A stretch of DNA of 64,000 bases from Polytrichum commune (Eukaryota; Streptophyta; Polytrichopsida; Polytrichales; Polytrichaceae). A model generated the notes under the pieces. It searched no databases. It was given only the letters and a program-made list of their open reading frames with translations, and had not been told where the DNA came from. A program made the translations under genes and the position numbers. Below are positions 44,629 through 57,015 of the stretch, one piece after another. Position 1 is the first letter of the stretch. Each line of letters begins with the position of its first letter. The DNA is taken from the NCBI GenBank assembly GCA_950295325.1, contig OX485808.1, positions 1,612,501-1,676,500 on the forward strand, given 5' to 3'.

Positions 44629-45601
44629 TGTCGCGCACCTCTCCATGAGGAGTGCCCGAAACACCATGGGCACAAGGGGGACCCCGGAGTGACACCCGGG
44701 ACTTGTGGCGCCGTTGGTGAGAGGGCCCAAGTGATCCTAGTGTGGGTGAGGATCCCGGGCGTTGGGAACGCCTCCCACCCACGAAGACTAGGAGGCACAA
44801 GGGTAAGGCCATGAGTTATGCGTAGCTCATGGCGTGGTGATTCTAGAATGCTCAAGAACACCTCAATCGGAGGTGTGAGCTAGGAGTTATGGCCATTTGA
44901 GTGGCGCGCTGTCCCGGGACAGCGCCCTGGTACAGCAGTGCCTGGGAGTGATTCCCGGGACTGCCAAGGTTCAAACAGGCATAACTTCCTGACCACTTGC
45001 CCGAATGGGGCAAGTGAGGAGTCCATCGGCATGTACGTGAAGCGTAGATGAAGATGGAGTGGTTGGTTGCTGGAATCAGACATCATACAAGGAAGTTATG
45101 ATGGTCTGAAGCTGCTGGGGGCTTCTAGGCCCAGCGGCTAAGGGAAAATGTCCACTTGGCCCCAACTCTTGGGAGAGAGACAAGAGGTTGGTTGACGGTG
45201 GGGTAGGGGCCCCGCGTAGAGTCCTAGAGGCTTATATGGGTGAGGTGGTGTGGCCTCACCCACCCGAGGCCGAACGGCACGGCCTCCATGGGCATTGGCC
45301 CATTGTGAGGCCATAGTTGCCTAGTATGGTTCGGGTTGTTGTAGTGTTGCTCCGGCAACGCGATGATCAACATAGGATTGGACTTCCATGCATGGAAGTC
45401 CACATCAAAGAAATGGGTTACCGATTAAGGGGTGAGTCCCGAAAGCAAAGTAGGAGGGTTGGTTCCCCTCCTTTGAATTAATGGTCCGGGGTAAGAGGAG
45501 CTAACCATTAGCATGGCGGTATGCGAAGGGTTAGCGCTCGTAACCTTTGCTAGAAAAGAAAATTGGCAAGATTGCTAAGGGGGCTAGCAAGGGTTGCGAC
45601 A
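44629..45601 (+). repeat. 3' LTR of the nested plus-strand element (973 bp)
   Basis: Appears identical to 38415-39387, including unusual variants such as GGCGCGCTGTCC and GGCACGGCC. Followed by the GTCGT target duplication. Confidence 0.95.
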
Positions 45602-46261
45602 GTCGTTCCTAGGTGGTCCGTTAGCGACCTTGGATCTCTCATCCAAGGACCTAACCTATACTAGACCCACCTACTTTGGGACTCACTTGGGTTGCCCCTC
45701 CTTTGGGGCCTCCCCCGTTAGGCTCCACTAGCCTAACATGACACATCTAGGCGAGACCTCAACGCTTCCACTAAGTTGTCTCGGTTGCAACTCCGAGATG
45801 GCTTTCCATTGTTAAGCCACGCCTCGATCGCACGGGGGTGATGCCAAGTCCCGCCCGATTCGGTTCCCACTTTGCTCTTTCGAGACATGGGTTCATGACT
45901 CCCATGCGCCAACTTTCGTTAGCTCGCGGGTAGCACTTTTATGAGCACGCGCCATCACCTTGTCCCCGCCCGGACAAGCCCACAACTAAGAAGTTTCTTG
46001 GTTTTATCCAAGGCCCCTCCAAGCCATGGCCCCCAATTACTCGCCTTACCCAATCTAGTTTGGCATGTCTATTCCCCCTCTTCCATTAACCAAGCACAAG
46101 TACAAGACTAGGACCTCATCTCATACTTTTCTCTTTGCACCACTAAAGTTTGGACTTTATTCCCTCAAGCCAAAGAACAAGTTCATGTTGTGGAGTAATT
46201 AACCTCGAAGCTAAGTGTGCTACTAGCGTCTCTCCCCCACTAAAGGAGATTGATGTCCTCA
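45602..46261 (-). other. Unit 3, continuation of 3' untranslated region
   Basis: Resumes unit 3 after the nested element; contains the GTTAGGCT/AGCCTAAC stem-loop near 45716-45736. No coding remnant. Confidence 0.75.
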
Positions 46262-47683
46262 TCAATGCCTACGCTTCATTTTATTGGAATCCTTAGCCTT
46301 AGTTTCTTCAAAGTGTTTCACCAATTCATTGGTGTTCACCATGTCTCTTGCCGCCACCCAAGCGGTTTGTTTCTCATGGTATCCTCACCATTTCACCAAG
46401 TACTCCTTTGTACATTTTCTTTCCTTTTCATTTGGGCTTCCTACACTTGAGGATACCCTCCTACCTCATGTTCCAAATGACGTCCACAAGGTCGGGAGGT
46501 GGCCTAACCACTTGCTTGTGTTCGGGCCACAAGGTGTCGTCCTAAAATGACTTTCGTAATGAGACATGAAATGTCGGATGCACTTTGATCTCGGGCGGTA
46601 ATTCCAACTTATACATGTCCTTGAACACTTGTTCCACAATGGAAAACGAAGCTCCAATTTTGGACATGAACTTTTGGAGCGAGGCCTTCCGGCTAAGTGA
46701 AGTTGTTCACATTCAACAACACCTTTTGGCCCACCTCATTCTCCACTTCGCGTCTTCCGGCATTGATTTGCTCTCCGTAGCACCTTCGGGCTTTCTCCAC
46801 CAACAACTTGGTCATCTCCAAGACTTGTTTACCATCCTTGGCCAAGTCCTCACCATCTTGGTTGAACTCTAGTGTTGAATGTGCCCCCTCGAGAGCTAGG
46901 TTAATAGGTTGGAGCGCATCCACTCCATAAGCCACCACCAAAGACCACCCCTTGGTAGCCAAGTGCGTGGCTACATTACAATTACACTCCGCTCGACCCA
47001 CATAGTCCGCCCAATCTCCTTGGTCCGCCCCCACCAAGTTCCTCAAGTATTGCTTCAAGACTCCATTCACATGCTCCGCTTTCCCATTCATTTGGGAATG
47101 CAAGGCCGTGCTAAACCTTAGTTTCATTCCGACCTCCTTAGAGAAATGCATTGAAAATGCACTTGTGAACTTTGGATCTTGATCCCACACAATCACTCTT
47201 GGCAACCCGTGGTGCCTCAACCATCCTTTGAAAAAAAGCTATGCGGTCTCCAACGCGGTGGCGGTTCCCACAATCGGCACCATGTGTGCCAACTTGGCAA
47301 ACCGCTCTACTATCAACAAGATGGCATCATACCCATGTGACTCCGGCAAACTTGTGATCAAGTCCATGCACATACTATGCCATGGCGCCGACGGAATAGG
47401 CACGGTTGCAAGAAACCGCCTTGCTTTTAGTAAGAGGCTCGGTTCACTTGGCACTTTATTCACGCCTTCACAAAGTGGGTTATATCCTCCGTTATGCACC
47501 GCCAATGGAATCTCCTTGATGCCATTCTATGGCGGTTTTTACTTTAAATTCTCCTCTATGGTTGGCAATAGGACTATCATATTCCTCCTTCAAAACCGAT
47601 AGCCTCAACTTGCCTTGTGGCACATACACCCAACTTTGCTTGCACTTGAACAATCCGTCCACCAACTTAATCTCTTTGAGCAC
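46262..47683 (-). pseudogene. Unit 3 integrase and chromodomain remnant
   Basis: Core pieces at 46693-47220 (VWDQDPKF Asp, AEHVN Glu) and 47239-47505 (MDLITSLP Asp), zinc-domain remains at 47492-47683, chromodomain with TGA at 46385-46387. Frames broken as in unit 1. Confidence 0.83.
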
Positions 47684-47744
47684 CTTGCTCTTGCGAAGCT
47701 CACCTAAAAGCTTTTGTGCTTTGGGGTAGTTAATTTACCCCTCC

Positions 47745-49560
47745 CGTATCTTGCATCACAAGTTTCCTTTGCCGGCACACATTAGCCACAAGGTTTGGAT
47801 GGTTCTCATTGGTTGGAACTCTTCCCGTCTACTTAGCGCATCCGGCACCACATTTCCACGGTCCGGTTTGTGGACCAAATCCACCTTCATAAGCGCCAAA
47901 CTATCATGCCACCGCAATGACTTGGCGTTCCCTTGCGCTTGTATGTCAAAATACTTTTAGGACACATTGTCCATGTAGACCTTTGCTTTGTGCGACCCCA
48001 AATAATGTCGCCACATCTTCAAGCAATGCACTACGGCAAAGAAATTATTTGTCATGAGTTGGTTGTCTTCTTTTACAACCATCAAGCCTCATGCCCCCAT
48101 ATGCAATGGCCATCCATCTTAAATTAACAATCCACCATTGGCAAAGTTACTCGCCCCCGTATGCACCTCAAAAGGTTTGTCAAACTCCACGAATTTGAGC
48201 ACGGGCGGCGAAGAGAACTTACTCTTAAGCTCCCCAAAGACTTGGTGACAAGGCTAGTCCCACTCTTGGGATAGTCATTTCTTGCACAAGTCGGACAAGG
48301 TCGGACAACCATCGAGCTTCATGCTCCCATATGCAATGGCCATCTTTTTTTAACATCGACATCCGCCAATGGTAAAGTCATTCGCCCCCGTATGCACCTC
48401 AAAAGGTATGTCAAACTCCACAAACTTGAGCACGGGCGGCGAAGAGAACTTCGTCTTAAGCTCGTCAAGGACTTGGTGGCACGGCTCATCCCACTCTTGG
48501 GATAGCCATGTCTTGCACAAGCCGGACAAGGTTTAACAACCATTGAGCTTATTGCTCTTATATGCAATGGTCCTCCATCTTGGATCAACATCCGCCAATG
48601 GCAAAGTGACTCGCCCTCGTATGCACCTCAAAAGGTTTGGCAAACTCTGCAAGCTTGAGCATGGGCGGCAAAGACAACTTGCTCTTAAGCTTCCCAATGG
48701 CTTGGTGGCACGGCTCATCCCACTCTTGAGATAGCCATTTGTTGCACAAGCCGGACAAGGTTCGACAACCATGAAGCTCAATGTTCTCATAAGCAATGGT
48801 CATCCATCTTGGATCAACATCCGCCAATGGTAAAGTCCTTTGTCTCCATGTGCACCTCAAAATGCTTATGAAAACCCGGAACTTAACCACCTCTTGTGAA
48901 GGAAACTTGCTCTTGAGCTTCCCAAAGGCTTGGTGACAAGGCTCATCCCACTCTTGGGATAGCCATTTCCTCAATAAGTTGATTAAGGTCCTAGCAACCT
49001 TAAAACAAATCTAGAATAAAGTGGTGGTAGTAGTTGGCTAGGCCAACCAATGTTCTAAACCTTTTTTGAGTCAAGGGCCAATTCTCCTCTTGGATTACCT
49101 TGACATTCTTCATGTTTGTCCACCAACTTCCTTTGTCACCACATGCCTCAAGAACTCAATTTCTTCTTGAGCAAAGTTGCAATTCACTCCTTGGCGGTAT
49201 CATTTTGGGCAACACATTGGTGAATACATCCTTGTATCTCACCAACATCCCACAAGTATGGTTTGGGGGAGGCCCATCTTTCCTAGCCTCCCCATGAGTT
49301 CCTTGGAGTTGCTCCAATTGAACCACGACCATTATGTTTACCATTTTTCATTTGGTCCATTAAGACCAAATTCAACTTGGATCCTCCTACCATAGGAGTC
49401 CTTGTCAATTTGTAGTTCAATTCTTTGCCATCATGGCACATCATAAATGCACCGCAAGCTCGCCGGCTTGCGCCTCACATCTTTCATGTGAGTTTCAAAG
49501 AAGGTGTCCTCCAAAGTGAGGGCACCTCATCCATTTTACATAGTGTAAAATGTCCACAAA
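47745..49560 (-). pseudogene. Unit 3 RT / RNase H remnant, RT palm absent
   Basis: RNase H C-terminus, four tandem RT/RNase H segments, RT connection, then the DVFTNVLPK..PPRSE approach (about 49156-49250) joined to the post-palm sequence, followed toward the leader by protease-tail sequence. Confidence 0.8.
48130..48975 (-). repeat. Tandem RT/RNase H segment, four copies (unit 3)
   Basis: ATAGCC/ATAGTC markers at about 48272, 48502, 48731 and 48959, about 229 bp apart. Confidence 0.85.
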
Positions 49561-49779
49561 TTCCAATGTCCCTCATTATAACGTCAAAGACATCGCCATT
49601 ACCTTATTCCATGGGGTTCACCCTTAGAGACCGCGCATTAATGAGCTTCCCCACTATAAGCGTCGGCAAGCCCCAACACCTTATGAGCTTCGGCTCATCA
49701 AGGAGTATGTTGACTCTTTGTCAATCCATGAGACTTGGCCTCGGCCTAAGGCTACTAGCCTTGGCCACAAAGCCATCGT

Positions 49780-50085
49780 CCAACATTCCGTCCTCAACAA
49801 CTTGGCTTGGCTTGGTCCGCAAACCCAACTCTAAACATTCCGTCCGCGGGACAAATTGGTTTGGTGCCACAAAACCAATTTCTAATTGTTTGTCCGCGGA
49901 ACAAACATGATTTGCCTTGGTAGCACAAAGCCACCTTTCACATTTTGTCCGCGGCACGAACATGAATTGCCTTGATAGGATCAACCCACCTCCCAACATT
50001 CCGTCCGCGGCACAAGTATGATTTGCTTTGGAAGCATAAAGCCAACTTTCAACATTCCGTCCGCGGCACCAACATGTTTTGCCTA
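49780..50085 (-). repeat. Tandem array, about 56-bp period (unit 3)
   Basis: Same CCGCGGAC-containing units as at 30781-31080. Confidence 0.85.
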
Positions 50086-50746
50086 AGTAAAATGGACCAA
50101 ACAATTTGCACTCATTTCTTTGGGACCTACTTTGGCTAAAGCCACTTGTGGTGATGCGCCGCCAAACTTTTCTTTGGGACCATCGGATTCAATGATCTTG
50201 CAAACTTGATGATCCCCACCATGTCCTCAAGAAGCCTTGGGGACTTAAACAAGGCATCCACCACCCGCTTTTAAAACCCCACCTAAAACGATGCATTTCT
50301 TAGAAAGCTCGTCCGTTTTAGGTGTATCCTTCATTTGTGCGTTTGAATAGCGCACATAGGCCTTAAGAGGCCCCGGGTGCCTCATTAGCACCAAGTTCAT
50401 TTCAACACCCGAACCTTCGAAGCATCTCGAATTGAAATTTCAATCCAACATTAATACCCTCCAAGGTTTTGGGTGCATTCGGAATTCTAGGCCCCAAATG
50501 TTTTTTGAGGTTTGCGGGAGCCCTTTTCAAAGCAGTCCTCCATTTTCCTTACCAAATCCACCCTCATGCCCACCATTGTCATTAGAACCAATGTTATGGT
50601 CAAATTCCACTTGCACATGATCCTTGTTCCAATTTCAGCCTCACAACCTTTTGGAAACCCCGGGCTCACCATAATAACCTTCAGGTTTGATAGCCATGTC
50701 TCCCTCAAAGTGCTTGCTCAAATATTGGAACCCTGCTCTGATACCA
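50086..50746 (-). other. Unit 3 leader and primer binding site
   Basis: Primer site is the reverse complement of 50731-50746, TGGTATCAGAGCAGGG. The leader has only short broken frames. Confidence 0.8.
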
Positions 50747-50748
50747 AG

Positions 50749-50772
50749 TGTCGCAACCCTTGCTAGCCCTCC
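50749..50772 (-). repeat. LTR 4 stump, 24 bp
   Basis: The first 24 bases of a family B LTR (TGTCGCAACCCTTGCTAGCC...), placed correctly beside the unit 3 primer site, then broken by a second LTR start at 50773. Confidence 0.8.
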
Positions 50773-51152
50773 TGTCGCAACCCTTGCTAGCCCCCCCTTG
50801 ACCATCTTGCTAATTTTCAATTCTAGCAAAGGTTACGAGTTGCTAACCCTTCGCATACCGCCATGCTAATGGTTAGCTCCTCTAACCCCAGACCATTAGT
50901 TCATAGGAGGGGAACCAACCCTCCTACTTTGATTTCGGGACTCACCCCTTTAATCGGTAACCACTCCTTAGATGTGGACTTCCATCCATGGAAGTCCAAT
51001 CTTATGTTGATCATCGCGTTGCCGGAGCAACACTACAACAACCCGAAGCATACTAGGCAACTATGGCCTCACAATGGGCCAAAGCCCATGGAGGCCGTGC
51101 CGTTCGGCCTCGGGTGGGTGAGGCCACACCACCTCACCCATATAAGCTTCTA
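50773..51152 (-). repeat. LTR 4b fragment, 380 bp, cut by LTR 5
   Basis: A second TGTCGCAACCC start and the next 380 bp of LTR, ending at TTCTA where LTR 5 begins. The remaining roughly 590 bp of this LTR are not in the window. Confidence 0.82.
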
Positions 51153-52125
51153 TGTCGCAACCCATGCTAGGTCCCTTAATAATCTTGCCAATTTTCAATT
51201 CTAGCAAAGGTTACGAGTCGCTAACCCTTCGCATTCCGCCATGCTAATGGATAGCTCCTCTTACCCCGGACCAATAGTTCATAGGAGGGAACCAACCCTC
51301 CTACTTTGCTTTCGGGACTCACCCCTTAATCGGTAACCCATTTCTCCAATGTGGACTTCCATCCATGGAAGTCCAATCCTATGTTGATCATCGCGTTGCC
51401 GGAGCAACACTACAACAACCCGAACCATACTAGGCAACTATGGCCTCACAATAGGCCAAAGCCCATGGAGGCCTTGCCGTTCGGCCTCGGGTGGGTGAGG
51501 CCACACCACCTCACCCATATAAGCCTCTAGGACTCTACGCGGGACCCCTACCCCACCGTCAAGAGACCTCTTGTCTCTCTACCAAGAGTTGGGGCCAAGT
51601 GGACATTTTCCCTTAGCTGCTGGGCCTAGAAGCCCCTAGCAGCTTCAGACCATCATAACTTCCTTGTTTGGTGTCTGATCTTAACAACCAACCACTCCAT
51701 CTTCATCTACGCTTCACGTAGACGCCGATGGACTCCTCACTTGCCCCATTTGGGCGAGTGGTGAGGAAGTTATGCCTGTTTGAACCTTGGCAGTCCCGGG
51801 AATCACTCCCAGGCACTGCAGTACCAGGGCGCTGTCCCGGGACAGCGCCCCACTTAAATGGCCATAACTCCTAGCTCACACCTCCGATTGAGGTGTTCTT
51901 GAGCATTCTAGAATCACCACGCCAGGAGCTACGCATAGCTCATGGCCTTACCCTTGTGCCTCCTAGTCTCCGTGGGTGGGAGGCGTTCCCAACGCCCGGG
52001 GCCCTCACCCACACTAGGATCACTTGGGCCCTCTCACCAACGGCGCCACAAGTCCCGGGTGTCACTCCGGGGTCCCCCTTGTGCCCATGGTGTTTCGGGC
52101 ACTCCTCATGGAGAGGTGCGCGACA
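51153..52125 (-). repeat. Family B LTR 5 (3' LTR of unit 4), 973 bp
   Basis: TGTCGCAACCCATGC... to ...GGTGCGCGACA, polypurine tract at 52126. Confidence 0.92.
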
Positions 52126-52939
52126 CTCACCCCCACCAAACGGAGTCGATGCCCTCATCGACTATACTCGTAGTCGGCACACCAATTCTCAAGTTGCCAT
52201 CCTCTATGGTGCGGCATTGTGTTTACCTTAGGGCGCGACCCCCACAATGCATCTTCAAATTTGGCATAGTCCCAAAGGTGTCGTTCCTAGGTGGTCCGTT
52301 AGTGACCTTGGATCTCTCATCCAAGGACCTAACCTATACTAGACCCACCTACTTTGGGACTCACTTGGGTTGCCCCTCCTTTGGGGCCTCCCCCGTTAGG
52401 CTCCACTAGCCTAACGTGACACATCTAGGCGAGACCTCAACGCTTCCACTAAGTTGTCTCGGTTGCAACTCCGAGATGGCTTTCCATTGTTAAGCCACGC
52501 CTCGATCGCACGGGAGTGATGCCAAGTCCCGCCCGACTCGGTTCCCACTTTGCTCTTTCGAGACATGGGTTCATGACTCCCATGCGCCAACTCTCGTTAG
52601 CTCGCGGGTAGCACTTTTATGAGCACGCGCCATCACCTTGTCCCCGCCCGGACAAGCCCACAATTAAGAAGTTTCTTGGTTTTATCCAAGGCCCCTCTAA
52701 GCCATGGCCCCCAATTACTCGGCTTACCCAACCTAGTTTGGCATATCTATTCCCCCTCTTCCATTAACCAAGCACAAGTACAAGACTAGGACCTCATCTC
52801 ATACTTTTCTCTTTGCACCACTAAAGTTTGGACTTTATTCCCTCAAGCCAAAGAACAAGTTCATGTTGTGGAGCAATTAGCCTCGAAGCTAAGTGTGCTA
52901 CTAGCGTCTCTCCCCCACTAAAGGAGATTGATGTCCTCA
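52126..52939 (-). other. Unit 4 polypurine tract and 3' untranslated region
   Basis: Same content as in unit 1, including the GTTAGGCT/AGCCTAAC stem-loop near 52393. No coding remnant. Confidence 0.72.
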
Positions 52940-54380
52940 TCAATGCCTACGCTTCATTTTATTGGAATCCTTAGCCTTAGTTTCTTCAAAATGCTTCACC
53001 AATTCATTGGTGTTCACCATGTCTCTTGCCGCCACCCAAGCGGTTTGTTTCTCATGGTATCCTCACCATTTCACCAAGTACTCCTTTGTACATTTTCTTT
53101 CATTTTCACTTGGGCTTCCTACACTTGAGGATGCCCTCCTACCTCATGTTCCAAATGACCTCCACAAGGTCGGGACGTGGCCTAATCACTTGCTTGTGAT
53201 CGGGTCACAAGGTGTCGTCCTAAAATGACTTTCGTAATGAGACATGAAATGTCGGATGCACTTTGATCTCGGGCGGTAATTAATTCCAACTTATACATGT
53301 CCTTGAACACTTGTTCCACCATGGAAAACGAAGCTCCAATTTTGGACATGAACTTTTGGAGTAAGGCCTTTGGGCAAGGTGAAGTTGTCCACATTCAACA
53401 ACACCTTATTGGCCCACCTCATACTCCACTTCGCGTCTTCCGGCATTGATTTGCACTCCGTAGCACCTTCGGGCTTTCTCCACCAACAACTTGGTCATCT
53501 CCAAGACTTGTTTACCATCCTTGGCCAAGTCCTCACCATCTTGGTTGAACTCTAGTGTTGAATGTGCCCCCTCGAGAGATAGGTTAATAGGTTGGAGCGC
53601 ATCCACTCCATAAGCCACCACGAAAGACCACCCCTTGGTAGCCAAGTGCGTGGCTACATTGCAATTACACTCCGCTCGACCCACATAGTCCGCCCAATCT
53701 CCTTGGTCCGCCCCCACCAAGTTCCTCAAGTATTGCTTCAAGACTCCATTCACATGCTCCGCTTTCCCATTCATTTGGGAATGCAAGGCCGTGCTAAACC
53801 TTAGTTTCATTCCGACCTCCTTAGAGAAATGCATTGAAAATGCACTTGTGAACTTTGGATCTTGATCCCACACAATCACTTGTGGCAACCCGTGATGCCT
53901 CAACCATCCTTTGAGAAAAGGCTATGCGGTCTCCAACGCGGTGGCGGTTCCCACAATCGGCACCATGTGTGCCAACTTGGCAAACCGCTCTACCATCAAC
54001 AAGATGGCATCATACCCATGTGACTCCGGCAAACTTGTGATCAAGTCCATGCACATACTATGCCATGGCGCCGACGGGATAGGCAACGGTTGCAAGAAAC
54101 CGCCTTGCTTTTGGTAAGAGGCTCAGTTCATTTGGCACTTTGATTCAAGCCTTCACAAAGTGGGCTATATCTTCCTTTATGCACCGCCATTGGTACCTCC
54201 ATGATACCATTCTATGGCGATTTTTTCCTTTCTCCTCTAAGGCCGGCAATAGGACTATCAAATTCCTCCTTCAAAACCGATAGCCTCTACTTGCCTTGTG
54301 GCACATACACCCAACTTTGCTTGCACTTGAACAATCCGTCCACCAACTTAACCTCTTTGAGCACCTTGCTCTTGCGAAGC
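52940..54380 (-). pseudogene. Unit 4 integrase and chromodomain remnant
   Basis: Core piece 53406-53903 (Asp in VWDQDPKF, Glu in AEHVN). The first-Asp piece lies at about 53920-54130 and zinc-domain remains reach 54380. Chromodomain TGA at 53063-53065. A 4-bp insertion (TAATTAATT) at about 53281 adds a further frameshift in the tail. Confidence 0.82.
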
Positions 54381-54429
54381 TCACCTAAAAGCTTTTGTGC
54401 TTTGGGGTAGTTAATTTATCCCTCCCATA

Positions 54430-55810
54430 TCTTGCATCACAAGTTTCCTTTGCCGGCACACATTAGCCACAAGGTTTGGATGGTTCTCATTGCTTGGAAC
54501 TCTTCCCGTCTACTTAGCGCATCCGGCACCACATTTCCACGGTCCGGTTTGTGGACCAAATCCACCTTCGTAAGCGCCAAACTATCATGCCACCGCAATG
54601 AGTTGGCGCTCACTTGCGCTTGTATATGTTAAAATACTTTTAAGACACATTGTCCATGTAGACCTTTGCTTTGTGCGACCCCAAATAATGTCGCCACATC
54701 TTCAAGCAATGCACTACGGCAAAGAAATTCTTTGTCATGAGTTGGTTGTCTTCTTTGACAACCATCGAGCCTCAAGCCCCCATATGCAAAGGCCATCCAT
54801 CTTACATTAACAATCCATCATTGGCAAAGTTACTCACCCCCGTAAGTACCTCAAAAGGTTTGTCAAACTCCACGAACTTGAGCACGGGCGGCGAAGAGAA
54901 CTTGCTCTTAAGCTCCCCAAATGGCTTGGTGGCACGGCTCATCCCACTCTTGGGATAGCCATTTCTTGTACAAGCCGGACAAGGTTCGACAACCATGAAG
55001 CTTAATGCTCTCATAAGCAATGGTCATCCATCTTGGATCAACATCCGCCAATGATAAAGTCCTTCGTCTCCATGTGCACTTCAAAATGCTTATGAAAACC
55101 CGGAAACTTAACCACATCTTGTGAAGAGAACTTGCTCTTGAGCTTCCCAAAGGCTTGGTGACAAGGCTCATCCCACTCTTGGGATAGCCATTTTTTCAAC
55201 AAATTGACTAAGGTCCTAGCAACCTTAGAAAAACCTCGAATGAAGTGGTGGTGGTAGTTGGCTAGGCCAACAAATGACCTAAGCCATTTTCTTGAGTCAA
55301 GGACCAATTCTCCTTTTGGATGGCCTTGATATTCTTCATGTTTGTCACCAACTTCCTTTGTCACCACATACCTCTAGAACTCAATATCTTGTTGAGCAAA
55401 GTTATTTTCATTTCTTGGCGGTAACTTTTGGGCAACACATTGGTGAATACATCATTGTATCTCCCCAACATCCCACCAAAGTGGTTTAGGGGAGGCCCAT
55501 CTTTCCTAGCCTCCCCATAAGTTCTATCGAGTTGCTCCAATTGAACCACGACTATTATATTGGCCATTTTTCATTTGGTCCATTAAGACCAAATTCAACT
55601 TGGGTCCTCCTACCATAGGAGTCCTTATCAATTTGAACTTCATCTCTTTGCCATTATGACACATCATAATGCACCGCAAGCACACCGGCTTCGGCCTCAC
55701 ATCTATCATGTGAGTTTCAAAGAATGTGACCTTTACAATGACATGCACCTTATTAATTTCACATGGTGTGAAATTTTGACAAAATTCAATGTCCCACATT
55801 GAAAGGTTAC
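54430..55810 (-). pseudogene. Unit 4 RT / RNase H remnant, RT palm absent
   Basis: Longest RT-connection frame of the window (55038-55367): MVTKEVGDKHEEYQG..., RSFVGLANYHHHFIRGFSKV, LLKKWLSQEWDEPCHQAF. Toward the leader it is preceded by the DVFTNVLPK approach, again with no palm between. RNase H C-terminus at 54440-54800. Confidence 0.82.
54830..55200 (-). repeat. Tandem RT/RNase H segment, two copies (unit 4)
   Basis: GATAGCCATT markers at about 54954 and 55184, 230 bp apart. Fewest copies of any unit here. Confidence 0.82.
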
Positions 55811-56054
55811 ATGCATCGCGGCTTCCTTTGCTTCATGCGGTTCGCCCTTTGCAAACCGCACCTTGGTGGGCTTGCCCGCTCTATGCGTCGACAAGCCCCA
55901 ACCCCCTTATGAGCTTTGGGCTCATGAAAGAGTCCATTGCCTCTTTGTCAACACATGAGACATTTCTCTCATTCATTGAGCCTCAAGGTACAAAATATTT
56001 GGTCTTGGCTTAAGGCTACTAGCCTTGGCCACAATGCCATCGTCTTAGATTCGG

Positions 56055-56350
56055 TCCTCGGCAACTTGGCTTGGCTTGGTCCGCAAAGCCAACTTTAAAC
56101 ATTTCGTCCGCGGAACAAATTGGTTTGGTGCCACAAAACCAATTTCTAATAATTTGTCCGCAAAACAAACATGTTTTGCCTTGGTAGCACAAAGCCACCT
56201 TCCCACACTCCGTCCGCGGCACGAACATAAATTGCCTTGGTAGGACAAACCCACCTCCCAACATTCCGTCCGCGGCACAAGTATGATTTGCTTTGGAAGC
56301 ATAAAGCCACCTTTCAACATTCCGTCCGCGGCACCAACATGTTTTGCCTA
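56055..56350 (-). repeat. Tandem array, about 56-bp period (unit 4)
   Basis: Same CCGCGGAC-type units as elsewhere. Confidence 0.85.
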
Positions 56351-57013
56351 AGTAAAATGGACCAAACAATTTGCACTCATTTCTTTGGGACCTAATTTGG
56401 CTAAAGCCACTTGTGGTGATGCGCCGCCAAACTTCTCTTTGGGACCATCGGCTTCAATGCTCTTGCAAATTTGATGGTCCCCACCATGTCCTCAAGAAGC
56501 CTTGGGGACTTAAACAAGGCATCCACCACCCGCTTTTAAAACCCCACCTAAAAGGATGCATTTCTTAGAAAGCTCGTCCGTTTTAGGTGTATCCTTCATT
56601 TGTGCGTCTGAATAGCGCACATAGGCCTTAACAGGGCCCGGGTGCCTCATTAGCACCAAATTCATTCCAACATCAATACCTTCCAAGCATTTCGAATTGG
56701 AATTTCAATCCAACATTAATGCCCTCCAAGGTTTTGGGTCCTTTCGGTATTCTAGGCCCCAAATGTTTTTTTGAGGTTTGAGGGAGCCTTTTTCAAAGCA
56801 CTCTTCCATTTTTCTTACCGAATCCACCTTAGTGCCCACCATTGTCATTAGAACCAATGGTATGGTTAAATTCCATTTACACATGATCTTTGTTCCAATT
56901 TGAGCCTTACAACCTTTTGGAAAACCCGGGCTCACCATAATAACCCTCAGGTTTCATAGCCATGTCTCCCTCAAAGTGCTAGCTCAAAATATTGGAACCC
57001 TGCTCTGATACCA
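56351..57013 (-). other. Unit 4 leader and primer binding site
   Basis: Primer site is the reverse complement of 56998-57013, TGGTATCAGAGCAGGG. Confidence 0.8.
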
Positions 57014-57015
57014 AG

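Larger units (their letters stand above)
38415..45601 (+). mobile_element. Complete family B element nested in unit 3, plus strand (7187 bp)
   Basis: 5' LTR 38415-39387, primer site, degenerate internal region, polypurine tract, 3' LTR 44629-45601. Flanked by GTCGT on both sides (38410-38414, 45602-45606), and the sequence around the insertion joins exactly as in other units. Both LTRs are 973 bp and I saw no difference between them, so insertion is recent. The internal region cannot make RT or an intact integrase, so movement must have been in trans. Confidence 0.95.
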
